A DNA stretch of 35,679 bases from Actinomycetota bacterium (lineage in GTDB: Bacteria; Actinomycetota; Thermoleophilia; Gaiellales; Gaiellaceae). Position numbers and translations under genes: made by a program. Below the pieces are notes generated by a model. The model did no database searches and was not told the origin of the DNA. It worked only from the letters and a program-made list of their open reading frames with translations. The DNA lies in NCBI GenBank assembly GCA_005884945.1, contig VAYM01000151.1, forward strand, positions 1 through 35,679, in the 5' to 3' direction. Shown piece by piece: positions 14,520-22,537 of this stretch (positions within the stretch are counted from its first letter, which is position 1; each line of letters begins with the position of its first letter).

Positions 14520-15971
14520 TCAGTCGCCCGCCTCCGGCGTCGCGACCACGAGCCGCTCGCGCCGGCGCAATCTCGGCGGCGTGACGAAAACGGCGACGCC
14601 GGCGCCGATCGTCGCCGCAACGGCGCTGATCGCGAACGCGACGGTGAAGCCGGTGACGGACGGAACTCCCCCGGTCCCCGGAAGGGTGTGCGCGCTCAGC
14701 AACGCCGCGCCGACCTGACCGCCGACGACGCCGCCGACTGTTCGCATCACGGTGTTCATCCCGGTCGCGACTCCCGTCTCCGACGGACGCACTGCCTCGG
14801 TGATCAGCGTCGCCATCGATGCGAGCGCGAATCCGATCCCGGCGCCGAGCACCGCCATCGGGATCAAGATCTCCCAGGATCGATCGTTCCAGAGCGCGAG
14901 CGACGCGGCCGCAATCGCCGTGAGGAGCATCCCGAGCGCGAGCGGCCATTTGCCACTCGTCCGACGTGCGATCAATCCCGCGAGCGGACCGGCGAACAGC
15001 AGCGTGAACGAGCTCGGAAGCAGATAGAGCCCCGCTTTCGTCGCACTCGCGTCGAATCCGTAGTCGACGAGGTGTCGAACCGAGTCCGGAAGCCCCTTCG
15101 GCGTCTCGACGAAGTTCGGCACGAGCACGAACGACCCGAACATCGCGAACCCCGCGATGATTCCGGTGACGTTCGTGAGCAGAACCGGACGGTGCGCGAG
15201 CATGCGCATGTCGACCATCGGCTCCGGGACACGAAGCTCCGCGAATCCCCACGCAAGCAGGAACGCGACTGCGACCAGCGCGAGCGTCGCGATCCTTCCG
15301 GAGCTCCAGCCCCAGCTCTCGCCTTCCGTCAGCGCGACCAGCATCGCGATCAGCCCGATGGACATCAGTGTCGCGCCGAGGACGTCGACCCGCGACGGAG
15401 TCTTGATCGGCGACTCCGGCACGAACCGGCGGACGAGAACGCCTGCGACCGCGTAGGGCACCGCGCCGGCGATGAAGAGCCACCGCCACGTGGCATGGTC
15501 GACGATCAGGCCCGCGAGGACGATGCCGAAGCCGCCGCCGACGCCGAAGACCGCCGAGATGAGCCCGATTCCTACGGTGACCTTCTCGCGCGGGAACTCG
15601 TCCCTGATGATCCCGAAGCTCAGCGGGAAGATCGCGCCGCCCGCGCCCTGCACTGCGCGGAACGCGATCAGCGACCAGATGTTCCACGCGAGCGCGGCAC
15701 CGACGCAGCCGGCGAGCGAGCACAAGAGCGTGATCGTCAGCAGCCGCTCCTTGCCGTACTGGTCGCCGAGCTTGCCGAGCACGGGCGTCGCGACGGACGC
15801 GACGAGCAGGAAGACCGTCAGCACCCACGTCACCCACGTCGTCGTCGTGTGCAGATCGCGTTGCAGTGCGGGCAAAGCCGGGATGACCATCGTCTGTTGC
15901 AGCGCGTATGCGGTGCCGCCGAGGGTCAGGATCGCGAGCGTGACGTTGTAGTGCTGCCGCCCCTCCGCCAT
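14520..15971 (-). CDS. MFS drug exporter, EmrB/QacA (DHA2, 14-helix) type
   Basis: The protein has 483 residues from ATG 15971; ATG 15974 directly before it is possible, but TACGCT sits 7 nt before 15971. The DHA2 features are complete: the first helix with QQTMVIPALPALQRDL, motif A after helix 2 (GKLGDQYGKERLL), motif C-like GxxxGP region around FGVGGGFGIVLAGLIVD, WRWLFIAGAVPY, and 13-14 hydrophobic segments. It should expel small hydrophobic compounds using the proton gradient. It is divergent from the methyltransferase with only 18 bp between starts. Unlike the other DHA2 gene here (17802), its first helix is intact. The substrate is unknown. Confidence 0.9.
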   Translation of the reverse strand: MAEGRQHYNVTLAILTLGGTAYALQQTMVIPALPALQRDLHTTTTWVTWVLTVFLLVASVATPVLGKLGDQYGKERLLTITLLCSLAGCVGAALAWNIWSLIAFRAVQGAGGAIFPLSFGIIRDEFPREKVTVGIGLISAVFGVGGGFGIVLAGLIVDHATWRWLFIAGAVPYAVAGVLVRRFVPESPIKTPSRVDVLGATLMSIGLIAMLVALTEGESWGWSSGRIATLALVAVAFLLAWGFAELRVPEPMVDMRMLAHRPVLLTNVTGIIAGFAMFGSFVLVPNFVETPKGLPDSVRHLVDYGFDASATKAGLYLLPSSFTLLFAGPLAGLIARRTSGKWPLALGMLLTAIAAASLALWNDRSWEILIPMAVLGAGIGFALASMATLITEAVRPSETGVATGMNTVMRTVGGVVGGQVGAALLSAHTLPGTGGVPSVTGFTVAFAISAVAATIGAGVAVFVTPPRLRRRERLVVATPEAGD

Positions 15972-15984
15972 CATCGCGAGCGTA
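15972..15984 (-). promoter_or_regulatory. Leaderless promoter -10 of the MFS gene
   Basis: TACGCT (15984-15979, minus), then 7 nt, then ATG 15971. No Shine-Dalgarno sequence precedes either ATG of the ATGATG pair. Confidence 0.45.
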
Positions 15985-15989
15985 TCCGT

Positions 15990-16739
15990 ATGACCAGGCT
16001 CTACACGGACGACGCCGAGCTCTACGACATCCTCTTCGACTGGGACGTCGAGGAGGAGGTCGACTGGCTGTTCGAGCGGCTCGGCCGGCCCGCGAGCGTT
16101 CTCGAGCCGGGTTGCGGTAGCGGCCGGATGCTCGAGTCGTTCGCCCGGCGCGGCGTCGAGGTGGTCGGGATCGATCTCTCTCCCCAGATGGTGGAGCTCG
16201 CGCATCGCCGGTTTGGAGACCACCTGCACGTGTCGCTCGCGGACATGACCGATTTCGATCTCGGACGGACGTTCGACGCCGCCATCTCGCCGATCAACAC
16301 GCTCCTCCACCTGACGCCCGAGCGGCTGGCGCGCCACCTCGAGTGCATGTCGCGGCACCTCGAGCCGCGCGGCTCCTACCTCGTGCAGGTCGGGCTCATC
16401 GACCAGGCGTCGCAGGATCAGCTCGCCGGCTCGCACTGGGAGGAGAGCCGCGGCGACACGAAGCTGCGGGCGGACTGGACCGACGAGGAGCTCGACTTCG
16501 AGCGCGGCGTGTCGCGGCAGAGATCGCGGATCGAGGTGCTCGAGGGACCGCGTGCGGGCGAGGTGATCGAAGAGATCCACGACATGACGCTGTGGACTCC
16601 GGCCACGTGGGCGGCTGCGATCGACGCGTCGCCGTTCTCCGAGACGGAGACGTACGACGCAGGGCAGAAGGGGAGTCGACCGCGCATGGACGCCGACGCC
16701 ACGGGCGGGCTTCTGTGGCATCTGCTCCAGCCGCGTTAG
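15990..16739 (+). CDS. Class I SAM-dependent methyltransferase
   Basis: The protein has 249 residues. SAM-binding motif I is VLEPGCGSGRMLE (about residues 37-49), then the acidic loop VVGIDLSPQMVELA, motif LADMTDFDL, and FDAAISPINTLLHL, the usual post-motif strand. A C-terminal beta region (residues about 150-249) resembles small-molecule methyltransferases of the Methyltransf_25 type. No substrate is evident. The start is only 18 bp from the divergent MFS start, and neither a Shine-Dalgarno nor a TANNNT hexamer at the usual distance is visible. The stop codon overlaps the convergent hydrolase stop by 4 bp. Confidence 0.88.
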   Translation: MTRLYTDDAELYDILFDWDVEEEVDWLFERLGRPASVLEPGCGSGRMLESFARRGVEVVGIDLSPQMVELAHRRFGDHLHVSLADMTDFDLGRTFDAAISPINTLLHLTPERLARHLECMSRHLEPRGSYLVQVGLIDQASQDQLAGSHWEESRGDTKLRADWTDEELDFERGVSRQRSRIEVLEGPRAGEVIEEIHDMTLWTPATWAAAIDASPFSETETYDAGQKGSRPRMDADATGGLLWHLLQPR

Positions 16740-17674
16740 CCTCGGTCGAACTCCGCCACGACGCGCGCGAGCGGGCCGGGCGCGCCGAGCATCGATAGGT
16801 GTCCTGCGCCGGGCAAGACCCGAAACGGGACGCCAAGCGCGCGTGCCGACGCCCGTCCCGCGCCGACCGAGTCCACGTTGTCGTCCTGTCCCCAGACGAC
16901 GAGCGACCGAACACGCACGCGGCGGAGGTCCGCGAGGCGGTAGCCCTGGATTCCGTAGCGCGCCATCGACTTGAAAGCCGCGAGCGTGCCCTCGACCTTG
17001 AACGGCTGTTCCCACGGCCGAAGGACAGAGTGCGTGAGTCGCGGATGATGCGGCCCGTACGCATCGCGAAGCGCGCGGCGGAAGATCCAGTCGGAACCGG
17101 TCGCGATCCGGTAGATGCTGGTGAACCACGGGCCGACGACGAAGTCGGGCAGCCAGCTCGGCGCGCCACCGGCGGCGATCGCGTCCCCGTCGAGCAGAAC
17201 GATGCCTCCCAACTCGTCCGGGTGCGCCAGAGCTTCACCGACGGCGACGGCCGCTCCGAGCGAATGGCCGACGATCACGGCGCGCCGAAGCCCGAAGCGG
17301 ACGTCGAAGTCGTGCACGAGTGCGATCCAGCTCCGCAACGTGTACGGGCCTTTGCGCTGGGAGTAACCGAACGGGGGCAGGTCGAGCGCGAACACCCGGT
17401 GCGTCGCACCGAGCCGCTTGCCGACCGCCTGCCACACCTGGGTCGGCTCGACGAATCCGCCGAGGAGCACGATCGGGCTCCCGCTGCGTCCCCACCTGCG
17501 GTACGCGACGAGCTTCCCGTCGACGGAGACGAATGGACCCGCGTAGAGCTCTGTGACGGGCTCGATCCGCGCGGCGGTCGCGGCGTTGTACACGAGCGAG
17601 GCGATCGTCACGACGACGGCGAGCTCGAGCAGAAGACGGCCGACCTTCTTCGACCAACGGCGGAGGCGCGGCAC
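16736..17674 (-). CDS. Membrane-anchored alpha/beta hydrolase
   Basis: The protein has 312 residues, starting at GTG 17674 because TACCGT lies exactly 7 nt before it; GTG 17716 would add 14 residues. A single N-terminal helix (about 11-31, LLLELAVVVTIASLVYNAATA) anchors it, with the catalytic domain outside. The hydrolase core has strand PIVLLGGFVE, nucleophile elbow GHSLGAA (Ser138), acid in VVWGQDDNVD (Asp264/265) and His292 (GAGHLSML). A cap region lies between. It is probably an esterase or peptidase-like hydrolase with unknown substrate. It converges on the methyltransferase with overlapping stop codons. Confidence 0.87.
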   Translation of the reverse strand: MPRLRRWSKKVGRLLLELAVVVTIASLVYNAATAARIEPVTELYAGPFVSVDGKLVAYRRWGRSGSPIVLLGGFVEPTQVWQAVGKRLGATHRVFALDLPPFGYSQRKGPYTLRSWIALVHDFDVRFGLRRAVIVGHSLGAAVAVGEALAHPDELGGIVLLDGDAIAAGGAPSWLPDFVVGPWFTSIYRIATGSDWIFRRALRDAYGPHHPRLTHSVLRPWEQPFKVEGTLAAFKSMARYGIQGYRLADLRRVRVRSLVVWGQDDNVDSVGAGRASARALGVPFRVLPGAGHLSMLGAPGPLARVVAEFDRG

Positions 17675-17687
17675 CCCGCCGACGGTA
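17675..17687 (-). promoter_or_regulatory. Leaderless promoter -10 of the hydrolase gene
   Basis: TACCGT (17687-17682, minus), then 7 nt, then GTG 17674. This spacing is what decides the start codon. Confidence 0.45.
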
Positions 17688-17761
17688 CCTCCGCGTGGTG
17701 CGGGTGGCCGCACCACGAGACGCCGGCGTGCCGCCTCGACGGCCTGGCTTCGGTCTGGCTA

Positions 17762-17787
17762 GATACGAAACGACACCGTTTCGTATC
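17762..17787. promoter_or_regulatory. TetR-type operator
   Basis: Perfect inverted repeat with arms GATACGAAAC (17762-17771) and GTTTCGTATC (17778-17787) and a 6-bp spacer. It lies 15 bp before the MFS start codon and its AAGGAG site. The TetR regulator encoded downstream in the same operon is the obvious ligand, giving autorepression released by a pump substrate. Confidence 0.8.
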
Positions 17788-17801
17788 GATAAGGAGCTAC
17801 G

Positions 17802-19343
17802 ATGACCCCGTCAGCCGCAACCATCTACCGCCGCCGCTGGTGGACGTTGGGCGTTCTCAGTCTGAACGCGTCGGCCTCGCAGCTGCAGTGGATCACGGAC
17901 GTCTACCTGCTCGTCTTCGCCGGCGTCCTGCTGACGGCGGGAAGCCTCGGTGACCGGTTCGGGCGCAAGAAGGCATTGCTCGCCGGGCTCGTCCTGTTCG
18001 GATCGGGGTCGCTCTTCTCCGCGTTCTCCGGCTCGCCGGAGTTGCTGGTCCTCGGTCGAGGCGTGATGGGGCTCGGCGGCGCATTCATCATGCCGTCCAC
18101 GCTTTCCGTCCTCACGAATGTCTTCCCCGCCCGCGAACGTGCGCGCGCGATCTCGATCTGGGCCGGCGTGTCAGGGCTCGGAATCGCGATCGGCCCGATC
18201 ACCGGCGGGTTCCTGCTCGATCACTTCTGGTGGGGCTCGGTGTTCCTCGTCAACGTTCCGATCGTGATCGTCGCGCTGCTCGCCGCCAAGCCTCTCGTTC
18301 CGGAGTCGTCTGATCCCAAGACCCCGCCCGTCGACACCCTCGGAGCCGCACTGTCGATCGCGTCGCTCGTCTCGCTCGTCTGGGCGATCATCGAAGCGCA
18401 GTCGCGCGGCTGGTCATCGAGCCCGATCCTGGCCGGATTCGCGGCCTTCGCCGGGCTCGGTGCGGCCTTCGTCGCCTGGGAGCTGCGCACCCCGCACCCC
18501 ATGCTCCAGATGACCTTCTTCCGGAACCGCGCGTTCAGCGGTGCGAGCGCCGCGATCTCGCTGGTGTTCTTCGCACTGATGGGGACGATCTACTTCCTCA
18601 CGCAGTACATCCAGCTCGTGAAGGGCTACTCGCCCCTCGCCGCCGGCGTTCGCATCGCTCCGGTCGCTCTCGGTCTCATGCTCGGCGCCGGAATGTCGCC
18701 CAAGTTGAACGGTCGCTTCGGGACGAAGGTCATGGTTCCCGCGGGCCTGACGATCGTCGCCGGAGCGCTGACGCTGCTCGCGCAGGCCAACGTCGACACC
18801 GGGTACGGGCTCGTCGCCGCGGTGCTCGTCCTCATGGGACTGGGCATGGGAACGGCGATGGCTCCCGCGACTGACTCGGTGATGGGCTCGTTGCCGCTCG
18901 AGAAGGCGAGCATCGGCTCGGCGATGAACGACACGACCCGGCAGGTCGGCGGCGCGCTCGGCGTTGCGGTGCTCGGCAGCCTGCTGACGACGGGCTACCG
19001 CGATCACCTCGACCCGCACGTTCCCGCGCAGGCGCGCGACTCGCTCGGTGCGGCGCTGCACGTGCCGAGCACGCATGTCGTCGACGGCGCTCAGCAAGCC
19101 TTCGTCGCCGGCATGAGCACGACCGCGCTCGTCGCCGCGGCAATCGCCCTCGTCGGCGCGCTGGTCGCGGCGATCGCCCTACCGAAGCGCTCCCGCTACC
19201 GGGTATCCACGGCACAGGTCACGTGCATCTCGTGCGGCACCGAGATCGCACCGTCGCTCGCGCACCTCGGCTCGCTCCATTGCCACGATTGCCGTGACGC
19301 GCAGCCGCTGACGGCGGCCAAGCTCGAGGTCGCCGCAGCGTGA
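17802..19343 (+). CDS. MFS drug exporter (EmrB/QacA type) lacking helix 1, with C-terminal zinc ribbon
   Basis: The protein has 513 residues, with AAGGAG seven bases before the ATG. The family normally starts RRRWWTL..., then a helix containing LDxTIxNVALPxL, then SxSQLQWIxDAYxLVFAG. Here RRRWWTLGVLSL joins directly to NASASQLQWITDVYLLVFAG, so about 24 residues covering most of helix 1 are missing, in frame. The remaining 13 helices, motif A (GDRFGRKK) and motif C region look normal. The C-terminal 45 residues carry CISC ... HCHDC, a zinc-ribbon pattern unusual in an MFS pump. The TetR gene overlaps the stop (GTGA), and a palindromic operator precedes the gene. Loss of helix 1 would be expected to harm transport unless it is an assembly error. 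Confidence 0.88.
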   Translation: MTPSAATIYRRRWWTLGVLSLNASASQLQWITDVYLLVFAGVLLTAGSLGDRFGRKKALLAGLVLFGSGSLFSAFSGSPELLVLGRGVMGLGGAFIMPSTLSVLTNVFPARERARAISIWAGVSGLGIAIGPITGGFLLDHFWWGSVFLVNVPIVIVALLAAKPLVPESSDPKTPPVDTLGAALSIASLVSLVWAIIEAQSRGWSSSPILAGFAAFAGLGAAFVAWELRTPHPMLQMTFFRNRAFSGASAAISLVFFALMGTIYFLTQYIQLVKGYSPLAAGVRIAPVALGLMLGAGMSPKLNGRFGTKVMVPAGLTIVAGALTLLAQANVDTGYGLVAAVLVLMGLGMGTAMAPATDSVMGSLPLEKASIGSAMNDTTRQVGGALGVAVLGSLLTTGYRDHLDPHVPAQARDSLGAALHVPSTHVVDGAQQAFVAGMSTTALVAAAIALVGALVAAIALPKRSRYRVSTAQVTCISCGTEIAPSLAHLGSLHCHDCRDAQPLTAAKLEVAAA

Positions 19344-19942
19344 CGGAGACGCGTAAACCAGGTCGGCCTCGCAGCGCCGAAGCCGACCGCGCGATCCTCA
19401 GGACGACCGTGGAGCTCCTCGCGACCGAGGGGCTCCGTGGTCTTTCGATCGAGCGCGTCGCCGAGCGGGCGGGCGTGGGAAAGACGACGATCTACCGTCG
19501 CTGGTCGACGAAGCGCGCGCTCGCCGAGGCCGCGCTGCAGGCGTTGTTCACCGAGATGAAGTCCGTCGCGGATGTTCCGGAGACGGGAAGCGTCCGCGGC
19601 GATCTCGTCGAGGCCGCCGCGGTCCGGATGCGCGCCGTCTCGGGCACGCAGTTCCTGCTGCCGCGCCTCGCGCTCGAGTCGGAGAGCGACGCAGCGTTCC
19701 ATCGCCTCGTGAACAAGATCCTCGTCGAGCCGACGCGGGCGCCGATCATCGAAGTCCTACGGCGCGGCGTCGAGCGCGGCGAGCTCCGCTCGGATCTCGA
19801 TCTCGAGCTCGCGTGCGACCTCTTCGTCGGGCCCTTCCTCTACCGGCTGCTCGTTTCGCGCGGCAACCTGACTGAGGTCGCGCGAATGGTCGCTCCAGCA
19901 CTGGACCACTTCCTCCGCGCGGCCGCACCAGAACCGCGCTAG
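19340..19942 (+). CDS. TetR-family repressor of the adjacent MFS pump
   Basis: The protein has 200 residues from GTG 19340, overlapping the pump stop by 4 bp. The N-terminal AT-hook-like GRPRS is followed by a TetR DNA-binding domain: ILRTTVELLATEGLRGLSIERVAERAGVGKTTIYRRWSTKRAL. The C-terminal ligand and dimer domain (residues about 75-195) is of the TetR_C type found with EmrB pumps. It probably binds the palindrome at 17762-17787 and represses the operon. The last four bases, CTAG, are shared with the stop codon of the convergent sulfatase. Confidence 0.93.
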   Translation: MTETRKPGRPRSAEADRAILRTTVELLATEGLRGLSIERVAERAGVGKTTIYRRWSTKRALAEAALQALFTEMKSVADVPETGSVRGDLVEAAAVRMRAVSGTQFLLPRLALESESDAAFHRLVNKILVEPTRAPIIEVLRRGVERGELRSDLDLELACDLFVGPFLYRLLVSRGNLTEVARMVAPALDHFLRAAAPEPR

Positions 19943-21624
19943 CAGCCCCGCACCGTTCGGTCGACGCTCACGAGCCGGTCGACGCCGACGGCGACCCGCG
20001 CCCGGAGGAGCGCACTCCCGCGCACGCGCACCGTCGCGCGAAACGGGGCGCGCGTGTCGCTCCTCAGTCCGCGGTGGTTCGCCGAGAAGCCGACGGTGCG
20101 GATGTTCGCGCCGGTCACGATCGCCGTCACCGCGCAGCCGTGCCGCGCGGTCCGCATGCGCACCGCCGGAGGGACGTGGCACCTCGCGCCGGCGCACGAC
20201 ACGAGAACGTGCAGTCGAGCGGCGAGCGCCGCCTTGACTCCGTCGTACGCCGGGTTCGCGTGCTGGCTCTGCAGCTCGTCCGGATCCTTCGCGAGGTCGT
20301 ACAGCTCGCGGTCGCCGTTCGCGTACTCCGCGTAGAGGAAGTGGCGCGACCGGATCGAGTCGAAGTGTCCGTTCCCCGGCGTGTTGTCGATCAGCAGGTC
20401 GCGCCCTAGTTCCTTGCCGCCGTCCCGCCAGAGCGGGAGCAACGAGACCCCATCCTCGATTCGGCCCGGCTTCACGCCGGCGGCGGCAAGCATCGTTTCC
20501 GTGTAGTCGACGTTCATCGTCAGCTGCGACCGGTGCACGCCGCGGGGAAGCGACGAGTTGCCGGTCCAGCGCATCAGCAACGGCACGCGGATCGACGGCT
20601 CGTACAGCAGCACCTTGCCGTTCGCGACGCGGTGCTCGCCGTGGAAGAAGCCGTTGTCGCTCGTGAAGAGGATCAGCGTTTTGTCGAGCTGACCCGTCGA
20701 GCGGAGCGTGTCGACGATCGAGACGACGGCGTCGTCGACGGCGAGCAGCGTCTCCCGCCGCTGTTGCCAGTTCTCCTGAATCGCGGCGATCCGCCGCGGC
20801 GTCAGGAGCGGACGGTTGCGGATCGCGGCCGGCTTGTCCGACACGTCGGCCTCGTTGAAGCTCGGCGGCCGCGGGAGCGGTACCCCGGCGAAGCGGTTCT
20901 CGTAGCGCGGCGCCGGCACAGGCGTGCCGAGGTTCGGCGGATCGCCCGCCTCGCGCGGCGCGCCCGAATGGTTCGCGAGGAAGGCGACCCAGAAGAAGAA
21001 CGGGCCCTTGCCCGCGCGCTCGCGGATGATCGCGTCCGCCTTGTCGCGGTAGACGTCCGTCTGGTAGCAGGACGGCTGTCTGTTCGCGCAGTACGTATGC
21101 AGCGCCCCGTTCTCGTTCAGCGTGTAGTTGTAATAGCGGTACGTCGTCGGATCGACCGCTCCGTGCCATTCGCTCCAGCCGGGCGGGATCTCCCTCGGGT
21201 CGCGCGTCCCGTAGCCGTTCAGGTACTTGCCGAGGTGGACGGTGTAGTAGCCCGAGTTCTTGAGCCAGACGGCGAGCGTGTTCGTCGAGTCGAGCTTGTA
21301 GTAGCCGCCCTGCGGCAGCGCATTGCCGCGCACGCCGTTGTTGTGCGAGTACTGCCCGGTGAGGAGGCTCGCACGCGACGGACAGCAGAGCGAGAACGAG
21401 TCGAAGTTGTTGTCGAACGTCACGCCTTCGTCGCCGATCAGGCGGCGGACGTTCGGCAGGACCTCCATCTCCGCCAAGGTCTGGTCGTCGGTCTCGAGGA
21501 CGAGGATGTTCGGTCTCGACTCGGCGGCTCTCGCCGTCGAGTTCGGCCCGCTCGCCGAGACGGCGGCGATGATCGCAATCGTCACGGCCGTGGACGCCAG
21601 TCCAATCGCCTGCCTGGCCTTCAC
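19939..21624 (-). CDS. Secreted sulfatase (formylglycine type)
   Basis: The protein has 561 residues from GTG 21624, with AAGGGGG upstream. A signal peptide (residues 1-34, ending STARAAES) is followed by the alkaline-phosphatase-like sulfatase fold: metal site RPNILVLETDDQ (Asp46/47), active site Cys80 in C-C-P-S-R followed by ASLLTG, LGKYLNGYG, and FTSDNGFFHGEHR with the second metal pair. Cys80 must be converted to formylglycine, so a modifying enzyme is needed; none is in the window. The layout fits N-acetylglucosamine-6-sulfatase or arylsulfatase types. The last ~90 residues (from SCAGARCHVPP) form a Cys-containing, beta-rich extension of unknown role. The substrate is unknown. Confidence 0.9.
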   Translation of the reverse strand: MKARQAIGLASTAVTIAIIAAVSASGPNSTARAAESRPNILVLETDDQTLAEMEVLPNVRRLIGDEGVTFDNNFDSFSLCCPSRASLLTGQYSHNNGVRGNALPQGGYYKLDSTNTLAVWLKNSGYYTVHLGKYLNGYGTRDPREIPPGWSEWHGAVDPTTYRYYNYTLNENGALHTYCANRQPSCYQTDVYRDKADAIIRERAGKGPFFFWVAFLANHSGAPREAGDPPNLGTPVPAPRYENRFAGVPLPRPPSFNEADVSDKPAAIRNRPLLTPRRIAAIQENWQQRRETLLAVDDAVVSIVDTLRSTGQLDKTLILFTSDNGFFHGEHRVANGKVLLYEPSIRVPLLMRWTGNSSLPRGVHRSQLTMNVDYTETMLAAAGVKPGRIEDGVSLLPLWRDGGKELGRDLLIDNTPGNGHFDSIRSRHFLYAEYANGDRELYDLAKDPDELQSQHANPAYDGVKAALAARLHVLVSCAGARCHVPPAVRMRTARHGCAVTAIVTGANIRTVGFSANHRGLRSDTRAPFRATVRVRGSALLRARVAVGVDRLVSVDRTVRGC

Positions 21625-21888
21625 GATTCCCCCTTTCGCTCCGACCTTTACGACGGGAAGCGTGTTCGACCGTTAGGGATCGGCCGTTCGGATTGCGTAA
21701 GGCTTCTGTGAAAGACGAGACTCGAGAATCAAGCGCACGCCCAACCGGTTCTCCGAGGCATTGCGTGCGATGCGACGAAGCCTGAGGGCGAGGAGTCGCG
21801 CGTCGTAGCGGCGGCGCGAAGCGCCGCCGCGGAGTGCGCAGGAAAGCGGCCGCCGCCCGAGCCGCAAAGCGGCTCGCTCGACACGCGT
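21625..21888. other. Intergenic region with GC hairpin
   Basis: No gene is seen in these 264 bases. A 10-bp GC stem (21808-21817 with 21821-21830, GAA loop) lies about 60 bp past the end of the damaged MshEN-like gene and could end its transcript, though no T-run follows. Upstream of the sulfatase, TAAGG at 21698 and TGAAA at 21709 are 11 bp apart, a weak echo of the array at 9735-9789. Confidence 0.4.
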
Positions 21889-22492
21889 TCAGCCCTCGAC
21901 GTCGATCGAGGCGATCGTGTCGGCGGACGTACACGTTCGCTTTCGTCGAGGTGGTCGTCGCGGGAACGGGAGGAGCCGGCGCTGCGCGGTGCTCCGGCTC
22001 GACGGTGATCTTGACGACGGGCTCGGGCTCGACAGCAGCCGGAGGCTGCGGTTCCGGCTCCGGCTCGACCGCGGGCTCGGGAACGGCGGCGGGCGGGACG
22101 AGCGGCTGCACGACGTTGAGCGCCGGCACGGGCGGCGCCAGCTGCAAGTCCGGAGTCGGAGCTGCGGGGGGCGTTGCGGGTGCCGTGAGGCGCGCGATGT
22201 CGGCCGCGTCGATGCGACCGCTCTCCACCGCGAGCTCTGCGAAGGAACGCCCGGTCTCGGCTTCCTCCTGCATCGTCGTTGCGACCTCCGCCGTGGTCAT
22301 GAGCCCTAGCCGCACGACCTGCGCCTCGAGCGAAGCCGCGGGGGAGGGCGCGGGATCCGGAGCGGGGCCGGGGCTGAGCGGCGGCTCGTTCATCAGGCCG
22401 CCGGAAGCGCGCGGAGGCGTCGAGAGGCTGGGCCCCGCCGCGGTCGGCGGAGTGGGGTTGAGGCCCGAGATCGGCTGCGAGGACACATTCAT
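21889..22492 (-). pseudogene. MshEN-like Pro-rich protein, frameshifted or internally deleted
   Basis: The gene opens with a strong AAGGAG five bases before ATG 22492. Residues about 53-101 (LEAQVVRLGLMTTAEVATTMQEEAETGRSFAELAVESGRIDAADIARL) look like an MshEN/GspE N-terminal domain. A Pro/Glu/Ala-rich linker follows. The frame has no stop and runs on into nonsense (Arg-rich) and across the sulfatase. In the next frame, a sensible ending SADTIASIDVEG is followed by TGA at 21891-21889. The total is 604 nt, not a multiple of three. I infer a 1-nt shift, or a deletion that also lost part of a C-terminal domain, near 21920-21945. It would be co-transcribed with the MFS/MarR genes. Confidence 0.5.
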
Positions 22493-22537
22493 CGGTACTC
22501 CTTGGCGCTTGCTACCGCAGGAAATTCTCCAGGGATC

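Noticed and set aside
14688-16739. Open frame of 683 codons ending in the methyltransferase
   Set aside because: The first ~430 codons are antisense to the MFS gene and strongly charged (Arg/Asp/Glu) with no motifs. Only the part from 15990 is real.
22040-22110. Short GGCTCCGGCTCG-type repeats, possible minisatellite
   Set aside because: They encode the Pro/Glu repeat of the MshEN-like protein linker. The repetition follows from the amino acids.
19757-22492. Open frame of 911 codons reading through the sulfatase region
   Set aside because: Only the first ~180 codons (MshEN-like and Pro-rich) look like protein. The rest is a shadow of the sulfatase gene.
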